Assembly: GCA_020849655.1 (NCBI GenBank)
Contig: JADLFU010000183.1
Coordinates: 18,319-82,318 of the forward strand
Origin: Polyangiaceae bacterium
GTDB lineage: Bacteria > Myxococcota_A > Polyangia > Polyangiales > Polyangiaceae
Length of the DNA: 64,000 bases
Direction of reading: 5' to 3'
Part shown: positions 27,062 through 35,266 of the stretch, in pieces
How positions within the stretch are numbered: the stretch's first letter is position 1
Layout of the letters: each line of letters starts with the position of its first letter
The notes under the pieces: model-generated
Database searches by the model: none
What the model was told of the DNA's origin: nothing
Seen by the model: only the letters and a program-made list of their open reading frames with translations
Made by a program: the position numbers and the translations under genes

Positions 27062-27741
27062 TGCCGCGCATCGTCGTCGTCGAGGACGACGCGCCGATCG
27101 CCGACGCCGTCACCTACGCGCTCGCGAAGGACGGCATGACCGCCGAGGCGGCCGGCACGCTCGCCGTGGCGCGGCGCCTGCTGTCGGGCGCCGATCTCGT
27201 CGTGCTCGATCTGACGCTGCCGGACGGGAGCGGCTTCTCGCTGCTCGACGAGATCCGGCGCGCGGGCGGGCCGCGCGTGATCGTGCTCACGAGCCGCGAC
27301 GACGACGTCGACTGCGTCGCGTCGCTCGAGGCGGGCGCCGACGACTTCGTCACGAAGCCCTTCTCGCCGCGCGCGCTCGTCGCCCGCGTGCGCGCCGTGC
27401 TCCGACGCTCGGGCGCAGGCACCGCGCGGCCCCCCGCCGCGCTCCCGCTCGGCAAGCTGCTGGTCGACGCCGAGCGGCGGGCGGCGACGTTCGACGGCCG
27501 CGAGGTGGCGCTCACGAAGATCGAGTTCGATCTGCTCGCCGCGCTCGCCGAGGTGCCGGGGCGCGTGCGGACGCGCGCGCAGCTCGTCGAGCGCGTGTGG
27601 GGGCCGAGCTACGCGCTCACCGAGCGCACGGTCGACTCTCACTTCAAGGGGCTGCGCCGCAAGCTCGAGGAGGCGGGCGCCCCGTCGGCGCTCGTCGAGA
27701 CGGTGCGGGGCGTCGGCTTCAAGCTGCGCGACGAGCCGTGA
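27061..27741 (+). CDS. OmpR/PhoB-type response regulator
   Basis: A 226-residue response regulator. The receiver domain has the acidic pair VEDD (8-11 region), phospho-acceptor Asp in LVVLDLTLPDGSGF near residue 51, the switch Thr/Ser in IVLTSRDDD and Lys in FVTKPFSP near 99. The winged-helix DNA-binding domain covers residues 130-222 (LTKIEFDLLAAL, ERTVDSHFKGLRRKL, VRGVGFKL). One-base overlap with the deaminase stop and four-base overlap with the downstream kinase place all three in one operon. Confidence 0.95.
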   Translation: MPRIVVVEDDAPIADAVTYALAKDGMTAEAAGTLAVARRLLSGADLVVLDLTLPDGSGFSLLDEIRRAGGPRVIVLTSRDDDVDCVASLEAGADDFVTKPFSPRALVARVRAVLRRSGAGTARPPAALPLGKLLVDAERRAATFDGREVALTKIEFDLLAALAEVPGRVRTRAQLVERVWGPSYALTERTVDSHFKGLRRKLEEAGAPSALVETVRGVGFKLRDEP

Positions 27742-28835
27742 TCGCGGTCACCGTCGCGGCGCTCCTCGCCGACGCGGCGCTGCTCTTCTTCACCCTCTCT
27801 CGGCTCTGGCGCTCGCGCGGGGAGGGCGCGTCGCTGCGCATCCAGATCTTCGCGTCGCTCGCGATAGCGACGCTGCTCGGCGCGCTGGTCACGGGCCTCG
27901 TCGCGGTCGCGGAGGACGCGTACGCGCACGGCGTCGCGGTGGTCGCCGCACGCGTCGCGCCGAAGGCCCTGTTGCTCGCCACGCTGCTGCTCGGCGGCGC
28001 GGCCGCGGGCGCCGCGCTGGTCGGCCGGCGGCTCTCTCGATCGGTCGAGGAGCTGGCGGAGGCCGCTTCGCGCATCGCGGAGGGGCACCTCGACGAGCCG
28101 CTGCCGCGCGGCCGGGGCCGGGAGATGCGCAGCCTCGCGCGCGCCCTCTCCAGCATGCGCAGCGAGCTCGAGGGGCGCCCGTACGCCGCCGCGTTCCTGC
28201 GCGACGCGTGGCACGATCTGAAGACGCCGGCCGCGGCGATGAAGGCCACCGTCGAGGTGCTCGAGGACGGCGCCCTCGACGATCCGGCCGAGGCGCGGCG
28301 CTTCGTGTCGAACCTCCGCCGCTCGTCGGAGCAGCTCGAGCGCACGCTCGACGATCTCGTCACCCTGGCGCGGCTCGAGACCTCCACGACGAAGGACGAT
28401 GTAGAGGTCGCGGTGGGGGAGCTGGCGCGGGATGCGTGCGAGGCCCTCCGCCCGCTCGCCGACGCGCGAGGCACGTCGCTCGTGTGCGACGACACCTCCG
28501 AGGGCGCCCTCTTGCGGTGCGATCCCGACGCCTTGACCCGCGCGCTCTCGAACCTCATCGACAACGCGATCGCCGCGAGCCCCGGCGGTCGCGTGGAGCT
28601 GACCGCCGCGGTCACGGACGCGGCGTTCTGCCTCGAGGTCGCGAACAGCCCGGGCGAGGTGCCCGAGGAGATGCGCGCGCGGCTCTTCCACCGCGCGGCG
28701 ACCTCGCGCAAGGGCGCCGGCTCCGGGCTCGGCCTCGCGATCGCGCGCGCCGCCGTCGAGGCGCACCGCGGGCGCATCAAGTTCGTGTCGATGGGGCCGC
28801 CGAGGGTGGCGCTGAGGATCGAGCTGCCCCGGTGA
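27738..28835 (+). CDS. Sensor histidine kinase
   Basis: A 365-residue membrane kinase and the partner of the adjacent regulator. Two helices flank a short periplasmic loop (first about residues 3-20, a second hydrophobic pair about 40-100), then a HAMP domain (VEELAEAASRIAEGHLDEP), an H-box FLRDAWHDLKTPAAAM with the phospho-His near residue 157, N-box LSNLIDNAI, and G-box GSGLGLAIA. The overall order and the short sensor region resemble CreC-type kinases. The signal is unknown. Confidence 0.93.
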   Translation: MIAVTVAALLADAALLFFTLSRLWRSRGEGASLRIQIFASLAIATLLGALVTGLVAVAEDAYAHGVAVVAARVAPKALLLATLLLGGAAAGAALVGRRLSRSVEELAEAASRIAEGHLDEPLPRGRGREMRSLARALSSMRSELEGRPYAAAFLRDAWHDLKTPAAAMKATVEVLEDGALDDPAEARRFVSNLRRSSEQLERTLDDLVTLARLETSTTKDDVEVAVGELARDACEALRPLADARGTSLVCDDTSEGALLRCDPDALTRALSNLIDNAIAASPGGRVELTAAVTDAAFCLEVANSPGEVPEEMRARLFHRAATSRKGAGSGLGLAIARAAVEAHRGRIKFVSMGPPRVALRIELPR

Positions 28836-28878
28836 GCCGCCCTGGCGAAAAATGCAACTAACTTAACACACGCGCCGC

Positions 28879-29508
28879 TCACACCGCGGCGTAGGCCGAC
28901 GGCGACAGGCCCGCTCTGCGCAGGATCTCGTCGAGCACGGAGTCGGCCGCGGCGACGAGCGCCTCTCTCGCGCCGGAGTTGTCGATCACGTGATCGGCCG
29001 CCGCGAGCTTCGCCGAGAGCGGCGCCTGGGCGTCGAGGCGCGCCCGCGTCTCCTCTTCGCTCGCGCCGTCGCGGGCCATCGCGCGGGCGAGCTGCGCCTC
29101 GTAGGGCGCGGAGACGACGACCAGCGGGCGAAACGCGTCCGCGACGCCGTTCTCGACGATCAGCGCGGCCTCGTAGCAGGCGATCCGGGCCCCCGAGGCC
29201 TCGAGCCTCGCCGTCGCCTCGGCCGTCGCGGCGGCGATGAGCGGGTGCACGATCGCGTTGAGCCGCTGGCGCTCGGCCGCGTCGGCGAACACGCGGGCCG
29301 CGAGCGCCTTGCGATCGAGCGCGCCGTCTGCCCCGAGGAGCTCCGGGCCGAAGGCCTCGAGGATCGCCGCGAGCCCGGGCGTCCCCGGCGCGACCACGTC
29401 GCGCGCGAGCTGGTCGGCGTCGATGACGGGCACGCCCCGCGCGCGGAACCTCGCCGCGACCGCGCTCTTGCCGCTCGCGATGCCGCCGGTCAGCCCGAAG
29501 AGCCGCAC
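28879..29508 (-). CDS. coaE: Dephospho-CoA kinase
   Basis: A 209-residue P-loop kinase that completes coenzyme A by phosphorylating the 3'-hydroxyl of dephospho-CoA. Walker A GLTGGIASGKS begins at residue 5, followed by VIDADQLARDVV, HPLIAAA near 116, and the lid region ARAMARDGASEEETRARL. GTG start lies one base after the stop of the HEAT-like gene, so they are cotranscribed. The 43 bases after the convergent kinase gene are AT-rich (AACTAACTTAACA) but form no clear hairpin. Confidence 0.95.
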   Translation of the reverse strand: MRLFGLTGGIASGKSAVAARFRARGVPVIDADQLARDVVAPGTPGLAAILEAFGPELLGADGALDRKALAARVFADAAERQRLNAIVHPLIAAATAEATARLEASGARIACYEAALIVENGVADAFRPLVVVSAPYEAQLARAMARDGASEEETRARLDAQAPLSAKLAAADHVIDNSGAREALVAAADSVLDEILRRAGLSPSAYAAV

Positions 29509-29509
29509 G

Positions 29510-30637
29510 CTACTGGTTCTTCCCCTTGCGCTTCAGCTGCTGGGTCGCCGCCTGACGCACCGGGGCGGAGACGTCGCGGCTGCGCTCGAGCGCCTTCAGC
29601 TCGTGCTCGCGCATGTGCAGGACGAGCTTCGACGCGACGACGAAGGGCGTGCGCGGGTTCGAGACGAGGTTGAATTTCACCTGGTGGTTCTTCAGCCACT
29701 CGCCGTTGTTGCCGATGATGCGCAGCACGTCGTCGTGCGTGTTCTTGCTCGCGGAGAACCGCACGACCTCGGGCTCCTGGACCTGCGGGCTGCGGATGGC
29801 GGCCGACGCGACGAGCTTGTTCTTGTCGCGCACGAGCAGGCTGCGCTCGGCGGCGGTGCCGAGGATGGCGCGGCGGATCTTGGCGCTGATGGGCATCTGC
29901 GCGAGCGCCGCGTGGAGCGGCAGGACCTTCTTCGTCGGCTGCTCCTCGCCGTCCGCCGTGGCCTCGAACGTCTCCTCTCGCTCGACGTCGAGCGCGAGCG
30001 CGGCCGCCACCGCCTCGGCGTCGTCGAACGCGAGATCGTCCGGCGACGGCTCGTCCGTCGCCTCCGCGATGAGCTCGCCCTCGAGCGCCGCGGCGGCCTC
30101 GCGGAACGCGCCGATCCCCTTGACCTCCACGCCGTTGCGCGCGGCGAGATCGATCAGGCGGTCGGCGGTGCTCATGCGCGTCGCCTTGTTGAGGTAGAGC
30201 GCGGCGATGATGTCGGGCGCCGCGAGCAGGCGCGTCTCGTTCGTCGCGATGATCTCCGTGAGCCGCTCGCCGCCCGTCTTCGCGAGCCAGACGAGCGTCT
30301 CGTCGGCGATGCGCGGCTGCGACGCCAGCTTCTCGAGGGTCTCCGCGCCGGCGGGCAACGCGCGCGCCAGCCGCTCGATGGCGTAGGGCTCGAGCTCGGC
30401 GGCGAGCGCGGGCCCGAGCACCGGCGGCGGCAGCGCGGCGAGCGTGGCGGACGCGACCGACGAGACGGCGGCGTCCGGGTGCTCCGTGAGCGCGGCGACG
30501 ATCGCGACGACGTGCTCGGGACGCGCGCCGGGGACGATGCCCCTCGCGGCCATCGCGCGCATCGGCGGCGGCGCGCTCGCGTCGAGCACCTTGCGCGCGG
30601 GGGGCGGGAGCGCGGCCACGTCGAGCGGCGGGATCAT
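29510..30637 (-). CDS. Hypothetical HEAT-like helical protein upstream of coaE
   Basis: A 375-residue cytosolic protein made almost wholly of alpha helices. Short repeated helical pairs with Leu/Ala heptads (AIVAALTEHPDAAVSSVASATLAAL, shown here only in part: AALTEHPDAAVSS; RMSTADRLIDLAARNGVEV) look like HEAT or leucine-rich-variant repeats. An acidic linker occurs near residues 190-240, and the C-terminal third (EVVRFSASKNTHDDVLRII, VSNPRTPFVVASKLV) is the best-conserved-looking block. I do not recognise a named family. It ends with TAG, one base before coaE. No signal peptide. Confidence 0.65.
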   Translation of the reverse strand: MIPPLDVAALPPPARKVLDASAPPPMRAMAARGIVPGARPEHVVAIVAALTEHPDAAVSSVASATLAALPPPVLGPALAAELEPYAIERLARALPAGAETLEKLASQPRIADETLVWLAKTGGERLTEIIATNETRLLAAPDIIAALYLNKATRMSTADRLIDLAARNGVEVKGIGAFREAAAALEGELIAEATDEPSPDDLAFDDAEAVAAALALDVEREETFEATADGEEQPTKKVLPLHAALAQMPISAKIRRAILGTAAERSLLVRDKNKLVASAAIRSPQVQEPEVVRFSASKNTHDDVLRIIGNNGEWLKNHQVKFNLVSNPRTPFVVASKLVLHMREHELKALERSRDVSAPVRQAATQQLKRKGKNQ

Positions 30638-30676
30638 CGGCGCGACGGTAGCAAATCGCCCGCCCTCGCGCGTCGC

Positions 30677-31129
30677 TCACTTGATGACGAACGACGCGAT
30701 CGACGCGTCGATCTCGGTCGCGTGGGCCTCGACGTCCGGCTTCGCCCCGCCCGCCTCGAGCACGAAGATGCGGTCGTCGGTCACGAACAGCGTCACCTGG
30801 TAGCTGTGCGGCGCGCCGCCGTGGTCGCGGCCGAACCTCAGCGTCGCGCCCCGCTGCCCGGAGCGCGCGACGGCCTCTCGCTCGTCGACCAGCGTGTACC
30901 CGTCGCGCTCGCGCAGCTTGCGCTTCGTGACGTCGACGTAGAACGAGAGCGTGCCCTTCGGGCGGTTCTCGAGCGATCGCGCGGCGAGCACGACGCCGTC
31001 CGCGCTGGCGGCGCGGTAGTCGTAGCCGGGCGACTCGAGCTCCACGAACTCGGCGGGCGTCTTCGCCTCGAACCGCTGACAACCCATGACCGACAAACCA
31101 AACAGCAACGCGGTGAGCAAGTGTTTCAT
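30677..31129 (-). CDS. Hypothetical small lipoprotein
   Basis: A 150-residue lipoprotein with signal MKHLLTALLFGLSVMGC (lipobox VMGC, Cys 17). The mature part is a single compact alpha/beta domain with two likely strands around LSFYVDVTKRKL and VTLFVTDDRIFVLEAGG. No family recognised. A second ATG two codons upstream (31135) is possible. It follows the DUF4349 lipoprotein gene by 15 bases and is probably cotranscribed with it. Confidence 0.7.
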   Translation of the reverse strand: MKHLLTALLFGLSVMGCQRFEAKTPAEFVELESPGYDYRAASADGVVLAARSLENRPKGTLSFYVDVTKRKLRERDGYTLVDEREAVARSGQRGATLRFGRDHGGAPHSYQVTLFVTDDRIFVLEAGGAKPDVEAHATEIDASIASFVIK

Positions 31130-31144
31130 GTGCATCGTCCAGTG

Positions 31145-31954
31145 TCAGAGGGAGAGCAGCCTGCCGAGCCCGAGCGACTCGACCCACGGCAGCGGCAGGC
31201 GCGGACGACCGGGCGCCGCGGGCGGCGCGTCGGTCTTCTTCGGGGAGAAGCGGAGCGTGAGCGTCGAGAACGCGGCGCGGTCGCGCAGCAGCTTCACGCG
31301 GCCCTGCAGGCGCTCGAGATCCGAGGTGACGCGGGCGAGCTCGCGCTCGAGGTTGATCGAGTCCTGGATGGTGGTCGACTTCGCGAGCAGCTGCTCCAGG
31401 CGGTCGCGGACGGCGCGCGCGTTCTTGATGCGCACCTCGAGGTCGGCGAACTCCTCGGTCACGTCGGCCGCGGAGACGTCGCGCCGCACGACGTCCCCGA
31501 GCGCCGCCGCGCGCGCGACCGCGTCACCGAAGCGCGCGACCGGCACCCGCAGCGTGATGGATCGATCGTCGCGCCGCGCGAGGTAGCCGCCGTGCTCCGC
31601 CGCGAGCTTCTCCGCGTCGGCGAGCGCCGCCGCCGTGTCGAGGACGGCGAGCTCGAGGTTGCCCGTGTAGATCAGCATCGGCAGGCGCGCGTCGGGCGCG
31701 GCCACCTGCGCGGGGGCGTCGACCCCGAAGAGCGCGCGCGCCGGGGCCTGGGACGCCTGCGAGGCCCCGGGCGGCGCGGCGGGCTCCTCGCTGGGCGCGC
31801 GCAGCGGTGACTCGTCGGCCGTGGTGGTCGCGGGCTGCGCCGCCGGGGCCGCGCCGCCGCTCATCGCCGCGGCGGGCGCCCTGTGCATCGAGGAGGCGCC
31901 GCACGCCGTGGTGGCGAGCGACGCGGTGAGGAGGAGGAGCGCCGGCGTCCGCAT
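31145..31954 (-). CDS. DUF4349 lipoprotein
   Basis: A 269-residue lipoprotein. Lipobox TTAC at about residue 18, then a Pro/Ala-rich linker of about 65 residues, and a DUF4349 domain. The domain begins LPMLIYTGNLELAV, contains ITLRVPVARFGDAV and VTEEFADLEVRIKNARAVRDRL, and has the long coiled-coil hairpin (QDSINLERELARVTSDLERL, RVKLLRDRAAFSTLTLRF). The family usually ends in a membrane helix, which is missing here; anchoring by lipid would make it unnecessary. Function unknown. Confidence 0.85.
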   Translation of the reverse strand: MRTPALLLLTASLATTACGASSMHRAPAAAMSGGAAPAAQPATTTADESPLRAPSEEPAAPPGASQASQAPARALFGVDAPAQVAAPDARLPMLIYTGNLELAVLDTAAALADAEKLAAEHGGYLARRDDRSITLRVPVARFGDAVARAAALGDVVRRDVSAADVTEEFADLEVRIKNARAVRDRLEQLLAKSTTIQDSINLERELARVTSDLERLQGRVKLLRDRAAFSTLTLRFSPKKTDAPPAAPGRPRLPLPWVESLGLGRLLSL

Positions 31955-32017
31955 GCACCCCGAAACGCGGCAGCCAGGGCTGTCTTACACCGCGCGGTCG
32001 TGGCAGGAGCGCGGGGC

Positions 32018-32515
32018 ATGGACGACGCCTGCGCAGCCCTCATCGCCTCGCTCGAGCTCGCGCCTCACCCCGAGGGCGGGTTCTACCGGGAGACGTTCCG
32101 CTCGCCGCAGCGGCTCGACGGCCTGCCGCACGGAGCCCCGCGCGCGGCGTCGACCGCGATCTACTTCCTCCTGCCGCCGGGTGAGTTCTCGGCGTTCCAC
32201 GCGGTCGCGTCGGACGAGGTGTTTCATCACTACGACGGCGCGCCGCTCGCGCTCGAGCTCCTGCACGCCGACGGGCGCCACGAGCGGCTCATGCTGGGGC
32301 GCGACGTGGCGAGGGGTCAGCGCCCGCAGGGCGTCGTGCCCGCGGGCGTGCTGCAGGCGTGCGCGCCGTCGGGCGGCGGATGGTCGCTCGTCGGCTGCAC
32401 GGTCGCGCCGGGGTTCGACTTCGCCGACTTCGTGATGCCGTCGCGGGAGGCGCTCCTCGCGAGGTTCCCGGCGCACGCGGCCCTCATCACCGCGCGCACG
32501 CGCGCCGCGATCTGA
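32018..32515 (+). CDS. Cupin_5/DUF985 family protein
   Basis: A 165-residue cupin of the DUF985 family. The diagnostic N-terminal LELAPHPEGGFYRETFRS, the IYFLLPPGEFSAFHAVASDE strand and the GWSLVGCTVAPGFDFADF ending are all present. Members are small single-domain beta barrels with unknown reactions; some resemble sugar epimerases. ATG 32018 is preceded by GGAGCG. Divergent from the DUF4349 lipoprotein with 63 bases between starts. Confidence 0.88.
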   Translation: MDDACAALIASLELAPHPEGGFYRETFRSPQRLDGLPHGAPRAASTAIYFLLPPGEFSAFHAVASDEVFHHYDGAPLALELLHADGRHERLMLGRDVARGQRPQGVVPAGVLQACAPSGGGWSLVGCTVAPGFDFADFVMPSREALLARFPAHAALITARTRAAI

Positions 32516-32554
32516 CGCTCGCCGCGCCGCGCTGGCTCCGGCACAATCGGCGAC

Positions 32555-33022
32555 GTGCGAGGCTGGTGGCGGCGCAGGTGGACGGAGCTCGCGCGGCTCG
32601 CGCGGCGCGCGGTCCGCGAGGCGTCGTCGCCGCGCGAGCTCGCGCTCTCGGTAGGGCTCGGCGTGCTCGTCGGCGCCTCTCCGCTCGTCGGGCTGCACTC
32701 GGTCGTCGCCCTCGGCGCGGCGAGCGCGCTCCGGCTCAACCGCGTCGGCGCGTTCCTCGGCTCGAACGTGTCGTTCGGGCCGATCGTGGTCGGGCTCGTC
32801 TGGGCCGAGGTGCGGCTCGGCTGCGCGGCGCTCGGCGTGGCGCCGCTCGCGGGCGACGACGCGCTCGCGCTCGCGCGCAGCCACCTCGCGGCGTGGTGGC
32901 TCGGCTACGCGCTCCTCGGCCCGCTGCTCGCGTCCCTCTCGGCCGCCTTGACGTGGGCCGCGGCGAGCGCGTGGCAGCGGCGCGTCAGTTCAGCGTCAGG
33001 GAGAACATCAGCCCCGGGGTGA
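32555..33022 (+). CDS. DUF2062 membrane protein
   Basis: A 155-residue integral membrane protein. A basic N-terminal helix is followed by the DUF2062 core: ALSVGLGVLVGASPLVGLH, a loop with RLNRVGAFLGSNVSFGPI, and a final helix (LGYALLGPLLASLSAALTWAA). These motifs match small inner-membrane proteins often attached to glycosyltransferases. The last 38 bases overlap the convergent outer membrane gene. Confidence 0.8.
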   Translation: MRGWWRRRWTELARLARRAVREASSPRELALSVGLGVLVGASPLVGLHSVVALGAASALRLNRVGAFLGSNVSFGPIVVGLVWAEVRLGCAALGVAPLAGDDALALARSHLAAWWLGYALLGPLLASLSAALTWAAASAWQRRVSSASGRTSAPG

Positions 33023-33908
33023 TCGCCTTCAGCTTCGCGCGGCCGCCGTCGACGGTGGCGCTCATCTGCGACCACTCCATCCGCGCGAGCCCGCCGATCG
33101 CCCAGTTGGGGCCGACCCAGCCCTCCCAGCCGATCGCCGCGTTGAGCTGTCCGCCGGAGAAGTTCTGGTCCTCCGCCATCGTGCTGACCGCGCTCGGCAC
33201 GGCGAGCGACCGTCGCGCGGAGATCGTCGCGGACGCGAGGCCGCCGCCCGCCTGGACGTGGAAGCCTCTTCGCGGGTTCGGGTAGAAATCGACGAGCACG
33301 CCGATGCGCGAGGCGCCGTACGCGCCGATCCGCAGGCCGTCGCTCGCGCTCGTCGTCGGCGCGCTCGTGTCGTGCCCGCCGAAGTCGAGCGCGATCGCGA
33401 AGCCGGGGAAGACGTTGCCGCCGACCGCCGCGTCGAGCCCGAGCCCCGCGCCGCGGATCGTGTCGGTGCCCGTCCCCGCCGGCTGCCCGTTGGTCGCGAA
33501 CACGAGCGGGTAGGAGATCGCGACGCTCGGGCGCGCCAGGCCGGCCGCCATCCGGAAGTAGAACCCGTCGCGCAGGTGGTAGCCGGGCAGGCGCTCGGGC
33601 GGCACGTACACGGGCGGCGGCGGCCCGTAGTCCCACATCGGCGGGGGCTCCGGCTCTCCGGCGTAGCCCGGGGGAGGAGGAGGTGGCGGCGGCGCGGGCG
33701 CGGGCGGCCCGCTCGCGCCAGGCGGCACCACGGGGAGGAACACGAACGGCGATCCCGATCCCATCGGTCGCGCCGACGACGGGGGCGCGGGGGGCGCGCC
33801 GGTCGAGGGCGGGGGCGTCGCGCCGGGCTCATCCGCGCGCGAGCTCGCGGCGACGACGAGGGACATCGAGACGACTAGCGCGGCGATCGCCCGCTCCGTG
33901 GCCCGCAT
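32985..33908 (-). CDS. Exported beta-barrel-like protein with Pro-rich N-terminus
   Basis: A 307-residue exported protein. Signal peptide (MRATERAIAALVVSMSLVVAASSRA) is followed by a very Pro-rich region of about 75 residues and a C-terminal domain of about 200 residues with alternating polar/hydrophobic strands (FYFRMAAGLARPSVAISYPL, IGVLVDFYPNPRRGFHVQAGG) ending in GLMFSLTLN. This pattern suggests a small outer membrane barrel. No named family is recognised. It ends with TGA, overlapping the convergent DUF2062 gene. Confidence 0.7.
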   Translation of the reverse strand: MRATERAIAALVVSMSLVVAASSRADEPGATPPPSTGAPPAPPSSARPMGSGSPFVFLPVVPPGASGPPAPAPPPPPPPPGYAGEPEPPPMWDYGPPPPVYVPPERLPGYHLRDGFYFRMAAGLARPSVAISYPLVFATNGQPAGTGTDTIRGAGLGLDAAVGGNVFPGFAIALDFGGHDTSAPTTSASDGLRIGAYGASRIGVLVDFYPNPRRGFHVQAGGGLASATISARRSLAVPSAVSTMAEDQNFSGGQLNAAIGWEGWVGPNWAIGGLARMEWSQMSATVDGGRAKLKAITPGLMFSLTLN

Positions 33909-33911
33909 CGC

Positions 33912-34694
33912 TCAAACGTCCGGCGCGTCGGGCGCCGCGTCAAGGCAGGCCGCGAGGCCGTCACGGTACGACGGGTAGCGGAGCGTGACGCCGAGCTCGC
34001 GCAGCGTCGCCCGGGGATCGATCTCGCGCGATCCGCGCAGCGTCTCGGCCACGTCCGTCGCGGGGACCGACGGCGGCGTCGGCGCCCGGAGGCGCGCGAC
34101 GATCAGCGCGACCGCGTCGACGTGGCGTGCCGGGTGGAGATCGGCGGCGAGGTACGTCGCGCCAGGCCGCCCGCGCGCGAGCGCCGCCACGATGATCGCG
34201 GCCAGATCGTCGACGTGCACGCGAGAGATCACGTTGTCGCCGGGGCCTGGCATCGCGTGGACCCCGCGCCTCACGCGCTCGTGCAGCCCGAACCCGGAGC
34301 CGTAGATCGCCGCCGCGCGCACGACCATCGCGCCCCGCGCGCGCCACGCCTCCTCGGCGGTGCGCCGCGCGATCGCGCGAGGGGTCACCGCGTCCGCGAC
34401 CGTGCGCTCGTCGACGCGGCCGCCACGGTAGACCCCCGTCGACGACACGTAGACGAGCCGCCGCGCGGCGCACGCGCCGGACCACGCGTCGTCCGTCGCC
34501 GGATCGGGCGGGAAGCTCGCGACCACGTCGTGGCCTTGTGTGAGGTTCGTGATATCGGCCGACGCGGCCAGCGCGGGCGTGACGCCGAGCGCCGAGAGCG
34601 CGGCGAACCTCGCCGGATCGCGGGTCGTGCCCACGCACGGGCCGGCCATCCGCGACAGCGCGGCCCCGACGCGCCCGACGCCGAGCAGGATCAC
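33912..34694 (-). CDS. NAD-dependent epimerase/reductase-like protein (extended SDR)
   Basis: A 260-residue Rossmann-fold protein of the extended SDR type. GTG 34694 gives a clean start VILLGVGRVGAAL, a GxGxxG-like nucleotide-binding loop; a longer frame upstream is antisense. The catalytic region is YVSSTGVYRGG near residue 87. The YxxxK motif is not obvious, so catalysis may be altered. It resembles YeeZ-like proteins. Start overlaps the DUF3501 stop (GTGA), which attaches it to the peroxide-defence operon, but a role there is unclear. Confidence 0.75.
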   Translation of the reverse strand: MILLGVGRVGAALSRMAGPCVGTTRDPARFAALSALGVTPALAASADITNLTQGHDVVASFPPDPATDDAWSGACAARRLVYVSSTGVYRGGRVDERTVADAVTPRAIARRTAEEAWRARGAMVVRAAAIYGSGFGLHERVRRGVHAMPGPGDNVISRVHVDDLAAIIVAALARGRPGATYLAADLHPARHVDAVALIVARLRAPTPPSVPATDVAETLRGSREIDPRATLRELGVTLRYPSYRDGLAACLDAAPDAPDV

Positions 34695-35266
34695 GCGAGA
34701 TCGAGCGCCAGCGAGCCGACCGTCGCCGGCGACAGCGCCGCAGTGTGCAGGTAGCGAGGGTGGCAGGAGCCGAGCGTCCACGCGCCCTCGCGCGCGCGGA
34801 GCTTGGCCCGCGCGCCCTCGTCGAGCGGCACCTTCGCGTAGTGGACCGCTGTCGTGCGGTCGGGGAGGACGCCGCGCGTCTCGCTGCGCGCCTCCTGCCT
34901 GTGGCCGTCCACCTCGAGGTAGAAGCAGCGCTCGAGGCCCGCGAGCTCGACGAGCATCCGCTCGCGCAGCGCCGCCTCCGGGATCTCGACGAACAGCGTG
35001 AGCGACAGCTCGCCCTCGCCCGGCACGAGCTCGTTGTAGGTGTCGAGCTCGTGCTGCACCGCGTCCTCGCGCGTGATGCGCTCGGTGCGGAGCATCTCCT
35101 GCACCTGGTGCAGCACGGTGTCGCGATCCTCGAACACCGCCGACATGTGCGGCCCGAGCGCGACCCGCCGCGCGCGCTTGTGCTCGATGACGCGCGCGCG
35201 AAATCGATCGCGGACCAGCTCGTACTCGGCGAGCGGCAGCAGCTCCCCGCGGTCAACCTTGCGCAT
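34691..35266 (-). CDS. DUF3501 family protein
   Basis: A 191-residue DUF3501 protein. The signature N-terminus LLPLAEYELVRDRFRARVIEHKR, written in part as LLPLAEYELVRDRFR, and MSAVFEDRDTVLHQVQEMLRTER, in part FEDRDTVLHQVQEMLR, are present, and the C-terminal region (RGVLPDRTTAVHYAKV) is typical. DUF3501 genes are nearly always beside a rubrerythrin and an Fe-S oxidoreductase, as here. The role is unknown but a part in peroxide reduction is the usual inference. Overlaps the Fe-S gene by 14 bases. Confidence 0.88.
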   Translation of the reverse strand: MRKVDRGELLPLAEYELVRDRFRARVIEHKRARRVALGPHMSAVFEDRDTVLHQVQEMLRTERITREDAVQHELDTYNELVPGEGELSLTLFVEIPEAALRERMLVELAGLERCFYLEVDGHRQEARSETRGVLPDRTTAVHYAKVPLDEGARAKLRAREGAWTLGSCHPRYLHTAALSPATVGSLALDLA